A DNA stretch of 64,000 nucleotides from positions 54,424,449-54,488,448 of the forward strand of contig CAMGYJ010000011.1 of NCBI GenBank assembly GCA_946122785.1, in the 5' to 3' direction. The notes under the pieces were generated by a model that did not search any database, had not been told where the DNA came from, and was given only the letters and a program-made list of their open reading frames with translations. Made by a program: the position numbers and the translations under genes. This document shows, one piece after another, positions 23,601-35,828 of the stretch (the first letter of the stretch is position 1; the number at the start of each line of letters is the position of its first letter). The DNA comes from Linum tenue. Lineage: Eukaryota > Streptophyta > Magnoliopsida > Malpighiales > Linaceae.

Positions 23601-26600
23601 ATTCTTAAAGAAATTTAATTATATGGACGAGGATAAGAAACTATCCACAAGATGAAATAAAGAGTATATAGAGTTCTGTATAACATATATGCAGATTTCC
23701 CCATTACATCCCTGCTGTAACTTGGTGATGCCTCTAATAGCATGTTTCTTTTATATCCTTTGCCAGTTCTGTGGAGGTAAGCCTTCAGAGGGAGTATTTG
23801 TTGGTGCATTTCTCTCAATGTCTTCGACTGCTGTGGTAACCTTCTCTGGCATAGATTGATTAATTTTGCTTCTGTATTCGTGACACTGCATTCAAATACG
23901 TTATCTGTTTCACAGTTCGCTAGATTAAGTTTGTTCTGTTTGATCTCCTTCTGTTGTATGATGGCAATGGCTTATTGCATGCATATGGCTGTAGTTCAAA
24001 CGAGCCTTTTCCTGTGAATTGCTATCAAGCAAGGAGGATGAAAATCCTTTATTTGTGCCCTTTGATTGTATATATGTCTTGTTCCTCTGCTCCTCCTGCA
24101 GCAATGACAGTCTTTGGTATTCCAGCCATATATCCGGTTTTCATTTTGTTGGCCAGTTAGGTGTATCTTTCAACTTTTCTTTCTTCACATGGGCATTGGT
24201 GGGCAGATTGACCAAGGAAGGTCATGTCTGAGACATTTGGAATACTAAGTTGTGGCCTTGTCAATGTTGGTCACTGCTGTTGTTTTAAACTATTTTTATA
24301 AGATGGTTACTTAAATGAGACCGGACACTAATAAGTATCTATCAATGGAATGAACAACTATGCTGGTTTATTCAATCTTTCATGATTAATACAAGTAATG
24401 ATACACTAGCCAATGCAGTCTGCTACTGTAAGAAATGGCTCATTTGTAATTATAGTTGTCATTGTGCCTCTTTGAGTCTGTCCTTCTCTTCGTTGGCATC
24501 TTTTGCTATTCTGTTGTAGTGCTATCACTTGCCTGCTATGCAAGTAATGATACATAACCCATTATTCTGACTGCGGGGCTTCTTGTTCTTTTTTTTTTTT
24601 GGTTGACCTGTCTGTTTATCTGTCTCCACTGTTTTCTTATCTATGGTTAAATTTGTTCTGCTGCAGGTTTTGAAATTTCTGATGGAAAGAAATAGCATAA
24701 ATACCCTGTACGGTCAGGTCACTGTCGGTACCCTCATTCTGCAGGTAGGCTACTCGACTTGCAATGTCAGGGACTAAAAAATGGGCAATTTCCGATGTTT
24801 GGGTTTTAGCTTTATAATTTTATGAGTGCTATTCATGGAGTTTCCTTCTCATATTTAGATTTATGATATGTCAGGACTGTGCTGTTGGCCTGCTGTTTGC
24901 TTTACTTCCTGTCCTTGGTGGTACATCTGGCGTTCTTCAGGGTGTGATATCCATGTCTAAATTGTAAGTATCTGAACCCCATCATACATGAATTGTATAC
25001 GTTTTTAAAAGTCGAACATGCTAATGCTCAATTAAATGTAGATGTTATTAGAAGCAAACATGATTAAATTGATATAAGCTGTGCTCTAATCATGACTTCT
25101 TACAACTGTTGTTTGCACATCACTGCACCTGTTCACTCTTTGTTTGGGAGAATATTATGCATGTACTTAATTTTTGTAGGTTGTAAGTTCTTAAGGTGGT
25201 TAAAGACATGAAGTTAAGCACTTGAGTTTATTTGGTATCATTTTTATATTTTGCAGACATACTTGCATAATTGATGCTGTATTTACTCATTCTTCATGTT
25301 TAGTCTCGTTGCTTTTAGGGTTGTACATGTAATCTTTTGTAGTTCATTAATTTGGTTCGGATTCAGTAATCGCCACATTTCATATTTTTGATCAGGTTAG
25401 TGTTGCTACTTGCATTTTTGGCCGCTTTAACAATTCTATCTCGTACCTGTGTACCATGGTTCCTAAAGCTTATGATCAGCTTATCATCACAGGTAACCTT
25501 TTGTCCAAGTTTTTTTTAATGCCATCTTCTATTGTGATCAAAATTTTGACTGTGGTTTATTTATACAGACTAATGAACTCTACCAGTTGGCATCAGTGGC
25601 ATTCTGTCTGCTTGTCGCCTGGGTAGCCTTTCTTCACCTTATTTCTTCTTCCTCCATCCGGCTGACTCCTAAATTGTTTTGTGTATAATTGTACTATCAG
25701 AACACCAGTTATATATTTCTTATATCATAGTAGAATGTTCTGTCGACTCTTATACTTACCTGAGGCCCTTCCAAATATGTACACTCGTGCTTATGTGATA
25801 TTGTCTAATTCCAGTGTAGTGACAAGTTGGGCCTAAGCCTTGAACTGGGATCCTTTGCTGCCGGTGTGATGATATCCACGACTGATCTTGCCCAACATAC
25901 ACTCGAGCAAGTAAGACTCTTCAATTTCCATCTTGGAAGTCATAATTTGTCAGAACCCTCATTATTAATACATCATTCCTCCCGGATGCTTTCTCTTCCA
26001 GATGTCTGTAAGACTAGACTGCCTGACATCTGAAGTGCCTTTTACCACTGATACGACTATTTGTGTCCATATTGTATTTCACTACGTGTGGATTCTGAAT
26101 AGGTAGGCTAGCATTCTGTTGTATAATTTCAATAAATGACAATCAGTTTAAGAGGATTTACTCACAATATGATAACTACTTAACTCTGTCAAGATTGTGA
26201 CTAATGGTTCTGTGGGCCTGCAACTTCGGTAAATGTGGATTTTGTCCCTCTTCAGTGTGTCTGAAATATGTCTTTGACCTTTTCTTCAAAAACATTATTC
26301 CGGGGAACCAGGTGCTCATTTGCTCATCAGTCCTTTTGAAGTAGGGATCTAGTTTATGGTATCATTTTGGGTATTACCTGTCTATGTTAATTGTATGACC
26401 TTGGTTAGTTTTAATTAGATGAAAGGATAAATTGACCTTCAATGTGGAAGTTATGAATCCGGCAATATTGTTTGGTATGCGTTTGTCTTGGTTGAGAGCT
26501 TATACATCCTAAAAATCTGGGCCTTGCTTAAAATCTCATGCATTTGCTCTAATTTGTATTTAATCGTTTTTCAGGTGGAACCAGTTCGCAACTTATTTGC

Positions 26601-27797
26601 CGCTCTCTTTTTAGCTAGCATTGGGATGTTAATACATGTCCAATTCCTGTGGAATCACGTTGATATATTACTTGCTTCCGTACTGTTGGTCATTGTTGTA
26701 AAAACTATCATTACTGCATCTGTAGTCAAAGGATTCAGATACAACAACAAAACTGCACTCCTTGTAAGATCTCTGATTGCTTCTACAACACTTTGTATCT
26801 TCATTTTGGTTATCTTATCTGTTCCATTGACAGAAGGTTCTCAGGTTTATTCATATCTATAGGTTGGGATGACCCTCGCACAAATTGGGGAATTTTCCTT
26901 TGTTCTTCTAAGTCGTGCTTCTAATCTTCATCTGATTGAGGTTTGTATTCAATGCCGCCCTTCTTTTGGCATTATGCTAGAGTGTACAAAATTGCTTTTA
27001 GCTTCTACATTCTATTGAAGTTTTAGCCTCTACATTCCGACCAGTAACTAGCAAAAGTTGCAAAGAAGTAAAAGGGCATAGGTCATCTGTTTCCATGATC
27101 TGATGCTTACCAATGGACTTGTGCAGGGTAAATTGTATCTACTGCTGCTCGGAACGACAGCCCTCAGTCTGGTTAGTACACATGCCGTATGATGATTATG
27201 CGAGACTTTACTGAACGTGTAATAAGAGCGTGTCGACATGCAAATTAGGCAGGAAAAGAACACATAGTTTGTGCATAATGAATCAATTTTCATTGCTTGC
27301 CTGTTACTTATGCTAGGTCTCTGATACTTGAACCAAGACCATTTGAAACCACATCATCTTTTTTAAGCATGAAATTCCAAATGGTTACGTTTAGTGGCCT
27401 CTTGTGATTTGCTGGAGGCTGAACTTGGTTGAGATTGATGGTGCAGGTGACGACCCCATTTCTTTTCAAGTTAATTCCTGCTGTGGTACACCTTGGAGTG
27501 CTGTTGCGGTGGTTCCTTCCAGACAGCGCCCACGAGGTAAATACTCATGCCTTTTCTCGTATACCTATTATCTTACGTGGTAAATTCTAGGGTGTAAACA
27601 TGATGAAAGAATGCTCTGATGAATCTGCAGTCATGTTCGTTCGTTTGTTTGTTCGCTCGCTGTTGTGTTGTGTTTGCATGAGTTGTTGAAGTATATGTAT
27701 GATTTGCTCCTTCCAGATTGGGTATAAAGGAGATAGCTTTCTGTCAGACAGCGCCAAGCGCATAACTGTGATGGTCCACGGCAATCACCATTCATGA
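20656..27797 (+). CDS. KEA5-like: K+ efflux antiporter of the KEA4/5/6 group
   Basis: Twenty exons give 576 residues with every junction in frame: 20656-20869, 21250-21293, 21851-21909, 22023-22101, 22251-22312, 22422-22497, 22688-22762, 23322-23393, 23480-23563, 23767-23835, 24667-24744, 24875-24963, 25396-25492, 25569-25622, 25815-25910, 26575-26763, 26863-26940, 27127-27171, 27447-27536, 27717-27797. The protein starts with a signal-like helix (MRLLLAPALFFCALLVCF), then a short hydrophilic luminal segment with N-glycosylation sequons, then a CPA2 Na+/H+ exchanger domain of 11-12 helices. Family marks are GYLLAGSVIGPGGFSF, FLLFALGLEFS, GAFLSMSSTAVV and the ion-binding Gln-Asp in LILQDCAVGLLFALLP. 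It lacks the soluble KTN domain of KEA1-3, and its length matches KEA4-6 (about 570-590). Those transporters exchange K+ for H+ in Golgi, TGN and prevacuolar membranes and help with K+ and salt tolerance. The paralogue choice is inferred. Confidence 0.93.
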
Positions 27798-28869
27798 TTG
27801 ATGATGATGATGTTATAGTATAAGATTCCACATTTGCTAGGAAAAGCCAAAAATTACCTACCTGATGGGCTTCCTTGTTATACTCTCTGGGGGGCAGGTG
27901 CTTAAAGAAGGCAAAGGAGGTTGAGTTTCACTGACTGTAACAGTCTAAGGCCAACTGTTCTCTATTATCCCCCACACCCCAAAAGTGCAATTGTATAAAG
28001 TAAAAGTGCTCCCTTCCCCTCTTCTTCTCGATGTAGCTTACACAGTCAGTCTCCCTCCCCTTCCCTGACCAGCAGCAGAATGTTGGATGGTAAAACTCGG
28101 CGAAATCGCGGCGACCCGGTCACAATGTATGCGGCTGATGGACCAACAACACACCACACTGCCACGCCTCTCCCCACTACTTTGTAACATGTAGTTTCTA
28201 AGCTGTAGAGTGATTGATAATGTTTGTTTTTTTTTTTTTTTCTTTTATTGGATCTGTGTTCTTTCCCCCCTCATCCTATTGTCAATGTTTTCATGTCCAT
28301 TTTTGTTCATCTTAAGTTTTAGGGTTTAGCAACAAGTAATCCACTTTCGAAATCCAAGTATGGAAGTTTTAGGAAGATCAACTATTCAGGATGCCCCTCT
28401 ACAAAAAGGATCAGGAATCGAGCTGGCCATTTGGTTTTTTGTTCTCCATTTTCTCCCCCAATCTTTTGTATTTAGGGCAACATGTCACATGTGTAAGCTC
28501 TCTCTCGATTCATAAGTTGATTCTTCCTTTTTTTGCTCTTTCTTTGTGCTTTGGCTTAGGGGAAAGTAGAGTGCACTATATGGCTGCAATATGTGAAAAG
28601 ATTTCTGCATTACTCGGCAGACTCATGACAGTGGTCGATTCGGACTTATAATTTTGCGTGTTTTATCACGGGGTTTTCTCAAAATGAGTGATGTAGAAAT
28701 TGAATTACGAGAGACTAATGTTTTGGAAACTTTATAATATCGGCCGATTTGATTGGAAATACTAGTTGATAAGATATTACCCACCCTCTATAATTATCAA
28801 ATTTCAAATATATAAAACCATGATTATTTAATCCGGTTTCTAATTCCTCCCCTACCAGTTGTTGTTTTA
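27798..28869. other. KEA 3' flank and intergenic DNA
   Basis: Probable 3' UTR to about 28250, with T-rich and pyrimidine-rich runs. A frame at 28391-28651 (86 codons) shows no domain and is likely chance. No further gene seen. Confidence 0.4.
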
Positions 28870-29900
28870 GGCTGAAAGAAGGGGAATGGATCAGGTCAGT
28901 AACCTTATGGTGAGTAATCATGAGTAACCCGTCCACATCAGCATGACATCAGCATCCTCTCTCTCATGGAAAGCCTTTAATTTTTCCCTTTTTAATCTTT
29001 GACGGACGATTTCTCGCTCATTTTAAGTCGAAATTTAATTTTTTTTGCACAGTTAGATCAGATTAATTGTGCTCTTCAAAATGATATCCACTTTAATATA
29101 TTTTTCGAACAAAAAAAATTGAGCCATTTTTTACCAGCCTATACCATATGGTATTGACTGTATTGAAATAAAAGTATACCTATGTTTTGAAAAACGTACC
29201 ATGGTGGTATGAACAAACCAATACTGTAGGATGGTTGAATACATGATAGTAGAAGTATATTAATTGTAATTTACGACTTTTAACATTGTATACCACACAA
29301 TACCACCCCGTACCAGGGTGGTATTGTATGGTATTGTGTGGTATTTTTTGGTCCTGTAATTTGTTCACCCAGAAATTTGTAGATCCAATAGATCATGATG
29401 AACTCGTCCCTTCTCTGCAAACGTTTTCAAAAACGAATTAAAAACGAAGAAGATACCATACAATACCACCCCGTACCAGGGTGGTATTGTATGGTATTGT
29501 GTGGTATTTTTTGGTCCTGTAATTTGTTCACCCAGAAATTTGTAGATCCAGTAGATCATGATGAACTCATCCCTGCTGTGCAAACGTTTTCAAAAACGAA
29601 TTAAAAACGAAGAAGATACCATATGGTATGCAGTTGGTACTGAGAGGCCAGAATTTTTTTTTCCTAAAAAAATATTGAAAATTGATCTCATTTTGTAGAG
29701 CACGGTGAACTCGTTCCATCTGTGCAAAAAAAATTAAAATCCGAGTTAAAACGAAAAAGATATGAGTCAATTAAGAAAGCTAGTGAAAATAAAAATAGTC
29801 TTTAATTCTCCATCCTTAGATCTGGATTTTCTAAATGAATGGTCCAGATTTGGTTATTGATGGGTGCATAACCCATGGTTATGCACCCTATCTTGAGCCT
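28870..29900. repeat. Dispersed AT-rich repeat family, copy 1, with internal 163-bp tandem repeat
   Basis: The left part (GGTGAGTAATCATGAGTAACCCG near 28910, then TTAATCTTTGACGGACGATTT and CAGATTAATTGTGCTCTTCAAAATGATATC) recurs at 49180-49400. The right part (GTGAACTCGTTCCATCTGTG near 29705, then TTGAGCC at 29894) recurs at 49745-49935. The centre holds two near-identical copies of a 163-bp unit starting about 29291 and 29454. Each unit has a near-palindrome around ACCACCCCGTACCAGGGTGGT. At 29862-29888 a 12-bp hairpin GGGTGCATAACC/GGTTATGCACCC marks the right end. No coding or target duplication was established, so it is a non-autonomous element of unknown class. Confidence 0.6.
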
Positions 29901-29960
29901 GAAAGAAGGATAAGTTGCAAATAATTTGACACCGTAGGTGATGAGCACACGGTAGTCAAT

Positions 29961-30386
29961 CAAGGTTGTCAACCCGCTGGTTGATCCGAACCCGGTCGAG
30001 TTAGTGGGTCAAGGGTTAACCGGTCATTCGTTTTAGTTCGGAAATATGGAAAGAGTCATTATATTCTACTTATCCTGATAAATTATATCAAATTTCATCT
30101 AACATATGAGTAATAACATGTAACATGTCGTACTTAGATCCAACATATAGTGAAAATTCATACACACTTACATAACATCAATATTCCAATGTTCAACTAA
30201 GGATTCCAAAGATTGAGTTAGGCGAAAAGAAAAATCGGACAATAGACGCGTTTCGCAAACAAAAAAAAAGACACATTTTGACCTCCAACCCGATACCTTA
30301 TAGCGGTCGACCCGGCGAGTGCATACGACCCATTTTTGTCACCAAATTAAAATTAAAGTGAGTCGATCCGCAAGTTGACGACCTTA
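29961..30386. mobile_element. Non-autonomous hAT element with exact 8-bp TSD
   Basis: The left end CAAGGTTGTCAACCCG and the right end in reverse complement (TAAGGTCGTCAACTTGCG) form the terminal repeat. TAGTCAAT flanks it exactly on both sides (29953-29960, 30387-30394). The element is 426 bp, has no coding, and has CCCGG-rich subtermini. The CAAGGTTGTCAA end links it to the element at 33527. Confidence 0.82.
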
Positions 30387-30394
30387 TAGTCAAT

Positions 30395-31846
30395 ACAATA
30401 AGACAGCTCCCCCAGCTGTGGCCTATTCTGTTAGTTGAGACGTCCCTTTTGCTTGAAAAGCTCTTTCGTAATCGTGACAAAAATATCAGTGTCCTTTTTT
30501 GGGGTATATGTACCAAGCGAATCTAAGCATCTATCTTAATTGAATTGACAATTGTTGCCAAACGGGAATTAAGACTGCATACTGGTTGGTAAACGGTGCA
30601 TTATGTGTTGTCTCACCAACTTTAAACTGCTGCTAACTGCATAAATTAAGGCCATAACCGAATTCAGCTTCCTTCGTGTACAGGGAAGAAACCTGAATTG
30701 TTTGACAAGGAAAGCTTACTACAAATATGTCATTGATAAGTAATTCCATTAAGTTCGATGGGGGGTTTGAAAGCTCATACGAAACCAAAAGTATAGCCAA
30801 TACTGTGACTCTACTCTCTATACGATAAGCCGTGGTGGATACATTATTTTTTTCATAGGTGTGTCTGCCACGAAAAATAATAATTAATAACTTAAATGTA
30901 TAAAATAAAATGATTGTATACACGTTAGTATGAATATACTAACCATCATTTCTCACATTTCACAATCGTCTACCACCCCTATACCACTGTGGTACATAAT
31001 GAGACTGAAAATTTCATAAATCTGTAGATCGGAATAGATAATGACGAACCCATTCGTTAAATTTGTTTGAACAATGAAGCTAAAAATGAAGGTGGTATAG
31101 GATGGTAATGAGTGGTACGAATTTTTTACCTCTCGAAATAAATTAAAAAATTTATATCATTTGGTAGATTAGTTAGATTACAATAAATCTGTTACATCTG
31201 CGCAAAAATTTTAAAAATTAAAGTTAAAAGTAACAAAATAGATACCTATCAATTGCAAAAATACAAAGTCTTTTATCTTATGGGCAACCAAGAAATCTGG
31301 CGACATCACCAATCTCCAACATTGCTTTGTAAGTAAAGCATCATTGAATGGCCCAAGTCTTCGAAAACCAAGACCGTCTAATTTGACGTTTTTTCTACTT
31401 AATCTTTTTTTATTTATTATTATTATAGAAATAGCACTCGATCAAGTTCAGTGGTTTGAAACCTTTATAATCGATGGATGGGAAACACTTATTTCTAGCT
31501 CCACTAAAGAAAATCAAGGCAACAAAAATTTATTACGCACCTACATTGAGAGTATTCAAATGATTAGGTTTTGCTTCAAAGCACGTCATTGTGTGGCCAA
31601 AATTCACCAATTCCCTCTCACTTTTATGGCTTCCTTATCCTTTTCAAGAATGAAATACAACCATAAGAGTTTTGGAGATGTGCTTCTTTACTGGTCGCAC
31701 AATAATATTGCTCCCCCAACGAACGAAAACACACCTAACGTCGGTCCAAGGTTTTCCTGGTCCCATGCGGAGACAGAAAACAAAACCCATATATCTTTTG
31801 GCAGAGTGGATCATTAATAGACTGGTACATAATAGGTTTGCGTTTA
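30395..31846. other. Intergenic with fragments of the 28870 repeat family
   Basis: Around 30960-31160 a diverged copy of the 163-bp unit occurs (TACCACCCCTATACCACTGTGGTA; AATCTGTAGATCGGAATAGATAATGACGAACC), followed by the family's tail-like motif near 31190. A frame of 157 codons at 31344-31817 has a hydrophobic stretch (LTFFLLNLFLFIIIIEIAL) but no domain I recognise. It is A/T-driven and I do not call it a gene. Confidence 0.4.
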
Positions 31847-31854
31847 CTTTTGAC

Positions 31855-32613
31855 TAGGGATTAGGATGTGGGTGGTTAATTCGTGGGTTGATCTCGCTCT
31901 ACCCTCAAATAACTCGAACTGTAAGTAGTGGATGATTTATGTGAGTGGATTGTGGATTGATAATTCTCCTACCAACATTTATGTGGGTGGGTGGATTGCG
32001 GGTCACCAGAATGACACGCATCCTATTTTCACATGAAAAAAGTCATTTATTTTATGATCGAATATTCATCATATTTTCGAATCGCACTACACACTGAACA
32101 TCTACTTATAAAGGTGGAGAATAAATAATAGTTTTTTTACTATTATTGTTGATTATTGTGTTGTATAATATTCATTAGATATTGGATATTATGATGTAAA
32201 TTATTGTCTAATATCCATTAGATATTGGGATGCAAAATACAAACTATTATTTGTATCAAAATCACAAAATGCGTAAGATTTCTCTGCACAATTGGTTGAT
32301 AAAGTAATGAATTTTTTTTTATGCAAATACTACACCGATTCACGTGAGACAAAGTGAGAGGTGTATAAATTGATACAGTCTTACTAATTTGCTAGTAACT
32401 TATTATAAATGTTAGTCGCAACTTTCTTAATAGCTAGTTGGAGAATCGCTATTGCGGGTTAATCCACGACCCAACCGCACCCTGCACCCACCCAACCCAA
32501 CCTGCAAAATAATGTGAGCGTGGGTAGCGGTTCAAACTTATTTCAACTCGCCAGTAAGCGGGTAGGTCAATTTGACGGCAAAACCCAACCAACCCGCCCA
32601 TTGCCCACCCCTA
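31855..32613. mobile_element. hAT-type element with near-exact 8-bp TSD and empty site nearby
   Basis: The left end starts TAGGGATTAGGATGTGGG; the right end reads CCATTGCCCACCCCTA. The flanks CTTTTGAC (31847-31854) and CTTTTAAC (32614-32621) differ at one base. The duplicated segment at about 34595-34620 reads TTTACTTTTGACGCGTGTG without the element, which is an empty-site match. A relative lies at about 58865-59518 and shares GGTGGATTGCGGGTCA and CCTATTTTCACATGAAAAAA. Length 759 bp, no coding. Confidence 0.75.
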
Positions 32614-34290
32614 CTTTTAACGTGTGTGATCAATTTGATTCTTTGATGGCTCTAATTAGGTCCAAACTTTTGTCCTCAACAATATGCAAGGTTATGTACT
32701 GCTGTCATGGCTAAGACATGGATTGATATGATGAAATGAGAGACCAGAGAATCAACCCTCAAGATATCATATCTGCTCACTGTCACACTCTTACGTACGA
32801 TATGTCGTCTGTACGTTTTCATTACAATCAAGTTGGGTGGGAGAGAAACAAACATGCAATACATATGCGTTGTTGTTACCCTGGTTTGGCCATGTCATGA
32901 TGGCTTTTTACATCGTCTAGGGTTTTTGTCTTTCTTACTCGGCGAGCGGCTATCACACATAAACTAGGATATTCATTCAATAGGGTGTAAGTACAATGAT
33001 GGCCTCTTTCAACGGGTGCAATATTCCCCTTCAAGCCAGTTGTGGTGTTCCCGGAGGCACCAAAATGGGATATTAGTTGGAGAGTCCAAATGACTCGAGC
33101 AGGTGAACCCTCCAGATTCGGTCTAGCTCTGCCATCACTCAAACAGTGTGTGTATGAAGGTGTTCTTGGGTTATAAAAAAAACGCATCAATTTACATTGG
33201 CATTCTAAAACAATAATGGACTATTAAGATCAATAGGTTCAATATCCCAACTGTTATCACAGACAGACAATCAAGAGAAGTCGAAATACATACATATACA
33301 TGATTCATTAGCATAATACGCACATGTCGTTATATGATTACAAACAGAGGAGAACATGGAGTTACATTATTTTGAGGAGAGAGTATAGATAACCAGAAGT
33401 GTGGCAACAAGATCCCATCCTAACCAGTAGCTCTAGATAAACAATTAAACATATTCGAAACCTTCCCACACCAACCAAATTACTAGCCAAGGTACGAATG
33501 AATGTGTTATGGTGTAGGGCATATATCAAGGTTGTCAAACCCTTATCCGACTTCGGTTGGATCCGATCCGACCTAAGTCGGGCTTCAAAATGGCTTCTAG
33601 AAAATCCTCCGGTCTGACCCCTAAATAGGTAGCAGAAGTGAGGGGAAGAGAGGAAGAGGAACAAAGGATGGGAGATGGTGGGTGGGTCATAGAGGTTAGG
33701 TAGATTTAAGCCGTGGAAAATAAGTTTCTAATGGATACATGTAAGATAAATTTCATTTCAGTCATTAAATCTTTAATTACTACTTTATAATTTGTATATA
33801 TATTTAGAAAACGTCTACGATGACTCAAACCGGCCGAACCTCGATCAGACTATTAAACCTCAAACTCCTAACTTGACCAACTCAATGCCTTAAACCGATT
33901 TGACAACCTTGGCATATATATATACAAAAGAGAACCCAGCCAAAACCGCAGCAGGTTCTTCTAGAGTCCCGATGGCAACGTTTTTAACCTTTTTCGAGTG
34001 AAGAAATTCAGAGAAATGAAGTCTATAGGTCCCATCGATGTCCTCTAGTAGTTGTCAGCTTTATAGAATTGTTTTTGTATCTCTTGCGTATTTATGGATA
34101 CCACTTGTATGCATATCGTTGGCGACGTGTATACGTATGCCTTTCATGCAAAAAAGTGTGTAGAACTCCACCAAATTATGTCCTTTTCACGTCAGCCAAA
34201 TTTCAAAATGCTCCTCCATAATTTTCTTTTCTCCTTTGGCTGCCAACAAATTTAGGGCTTCCATGTCGTTTACTAATTCTACTTCTCTGG
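32614..34290. repeat. Segmental duplication, copy 1
   Basis: Blocks of this segment recur in order at 34600-35795. GAGACCAGAGAATCAACCC with ATATCATATCTGCTCACTGTCA (about 32740-32785) corresponds to 34680-34730. GATGGCAAC...TTTTTAACC...TCGAGTGAAGAA (33971-34010) corresponds to 35384-35420. GCATATCGTTGGCGACGTGTATA (about 34110) corresponds to 35695-35715. The copies have diverged by substitutions and indels, and copy 1 also holds a hAT insertion at 33527-33911. No gene recognised; the 104-codon minus frame at 33190-32876 looks like chance. Confidence 0.65.
33527..33911. mobile_element. Non-autonomous hAT element with exact 8-bp TSD and empty site nearby
   Basis: CAAGGTTGTCAAA and TTTGACAACCTTG form a perfect 13-bp terminal repeat. 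GCATATAT flanks both ends (33519-33526, 33912-33919). The duplicate segment around 35330-35350 reads GGTGTAGAACATATATATAA with no insert, as expected for an empty site. Length 385 bp. Confidence 0.88.
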
Positions 34291-34360
34291 TATTCCTTCA
34301 CCATCTCTTTCTCTCCTCCATATTTAAATTTTCAAAATTTCTTCTCAGCAACATCTGAAG

Positions 34361-34536
34361 TGTTACGAGACAATCAAAGTACCACATCGGTAATACAAGG
34401 AAAGGGACCCTTGTATATTAGTGTCCACCAAGTCCATTAGTGTGAGCCCTATTGGGTAAGGCACGCTAGAATAAAACTGTGCGAGTTTGTCCTAAAGCGA
34501 ACAATATCGTACTAATGGAGCAACATAGTTATAACA
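34361..34536. mobile_element. Solo LTR (176 bp), copy 1
   Basis: Starts TGTTACGAGACAATC and ends GTTATAACA, so it has TGTTA...TAACA termini. The 5-bp flanks are TGAAG and TGGAG (four of five match). It matches 61711-61885 along its length, for example AATACAAGG...CCCTTGTATATTAGT and GGACAATATCGTACTAATGG-like words. No internal region exists, so it is a solo LTR or the LTR of a TRIM-type element. Confidence 0.7.
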
Positions 34537-34559
34537 TGGAGCTTGGTGATTCTATCTTT

Positions 34560-35795
34560 CTCTTAACTTGGGATTTGCTATTTGGCAGTTTTGTGTTTAC
34601 TTTTGACGCGTGTGATAGTTAGTTAGGTCAATGTTAGTATGTATATATAGCTCCAAACTCTCATCAAGATGATATGAAATGGGAGACCAGAATCAACCCA
34701 CAAGATATCATATATCTGCTCACTGTCAGTGTCAAACCCTACGATAAATCCTCTGTTTTCATTACAATCAAATTGTTTGAGAAGAAAGAAAGAAAGAAAG
34801 AAAGAAAAAAACACACACACAATACATATGCATTGTTACCAAGTTTGGCCAGAATGGCTTTTTTACATCTAGGGTTTTGTCTTTGAGCGGCTATAGTGGG
34901 ATTATATGCCCTACAACTAGTATTTCCATGAAATATTGGGGTAATACTCTCCTTTCAAGGAGAGACATGAATAGTGTATATAATCACTCACCAAAGAAAA
35001 GTGTATCAATGACCTATAAGCAATCGACAAAGTAAGAAAAGTAGAAATGTATTGTGTAGTATACTAACACAAATTGTGATATACCTATGTACGATGCTTG
35101 AGAAGGGGGGGCTATGTATCGTGCTCTAGCTAGTAGCTACGACCAATCGAGAAGGGTTGACCGGCCCAACAACCCAAACTGCGAGGACGTGCTCATCACA
35201 TGATTTGGATGCCATTGAGTCGAGCGCAACACTAATGATCGTTAAGCATTTAACGATCGATCTGAAGACATCAAGTCCTGTAGTCAAAACATTTTCACAG
35301 ATAGACTGGAGTACCATAGTCGGGGTTGGTGTAGAACATATATATAAAAAAGAACCCATCCAAAATCATAGGTTCTAGATTTCTGATGGCAACATTTTTA
35401 ACCTTTTCGAGTGAAGAATTCAGAGAAATGAAGTCTAGGTCCCCTCCTCTCCTCGTTCTTACACTGGAATCGCCATGGCTACTTGGCCCTCTTTTCCTTT
35501 TCTTTCCCTTTCATGTTTGTTTTTATCATTTTTCTCTCTTAAAGAATGGTCCCATATCCATGTGTCCACTAGTAGTTGTAACCTTATATGTCTATATATG
35601 TACACATTCAGTCACGACAAAATTGGATAGGCCCTCAATTACATAATTATTTGTATCTTTTATAATATTATTATAGATCACTTGTATACGTAGCATATCG
35701 TTAGCGACGTGTATATGTATATGCCTTTCATGAAAAAGTGTATATAGTCCCACCAATTTATGTCCCTTTTGCTGCCAATAAATTTAGGGCTTCCA
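34560..35795. repeat. Segmental duplication, copy 2
   Basis: Partner of 31800-34290, in direct orientation about 2 kb away. It lacks the hAT elements present in copy 1 and so shows the pre-insertion sequence. A (GAAA)n tract lies at about 34783-34807. No gene seen. Confidence 0.65.
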
Positions 35796-35828
35796 ATTGT
35801 AGTATAGGGACGTAGGAGACACATTTAA

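Noticed and set aside
28870..29900. Helitron assignment for the hairpin-ended repeat
   Set aside because: A hairpin is present, but there is no CTRR end directly after it and no clear 5' TC at an AT target.
31344..31817. 157-codon frame with a hydrophobic stretch
   Set aside because: No family, no introns or neighbours to support it, and it lies in AT-rich repeat-laden DNA.
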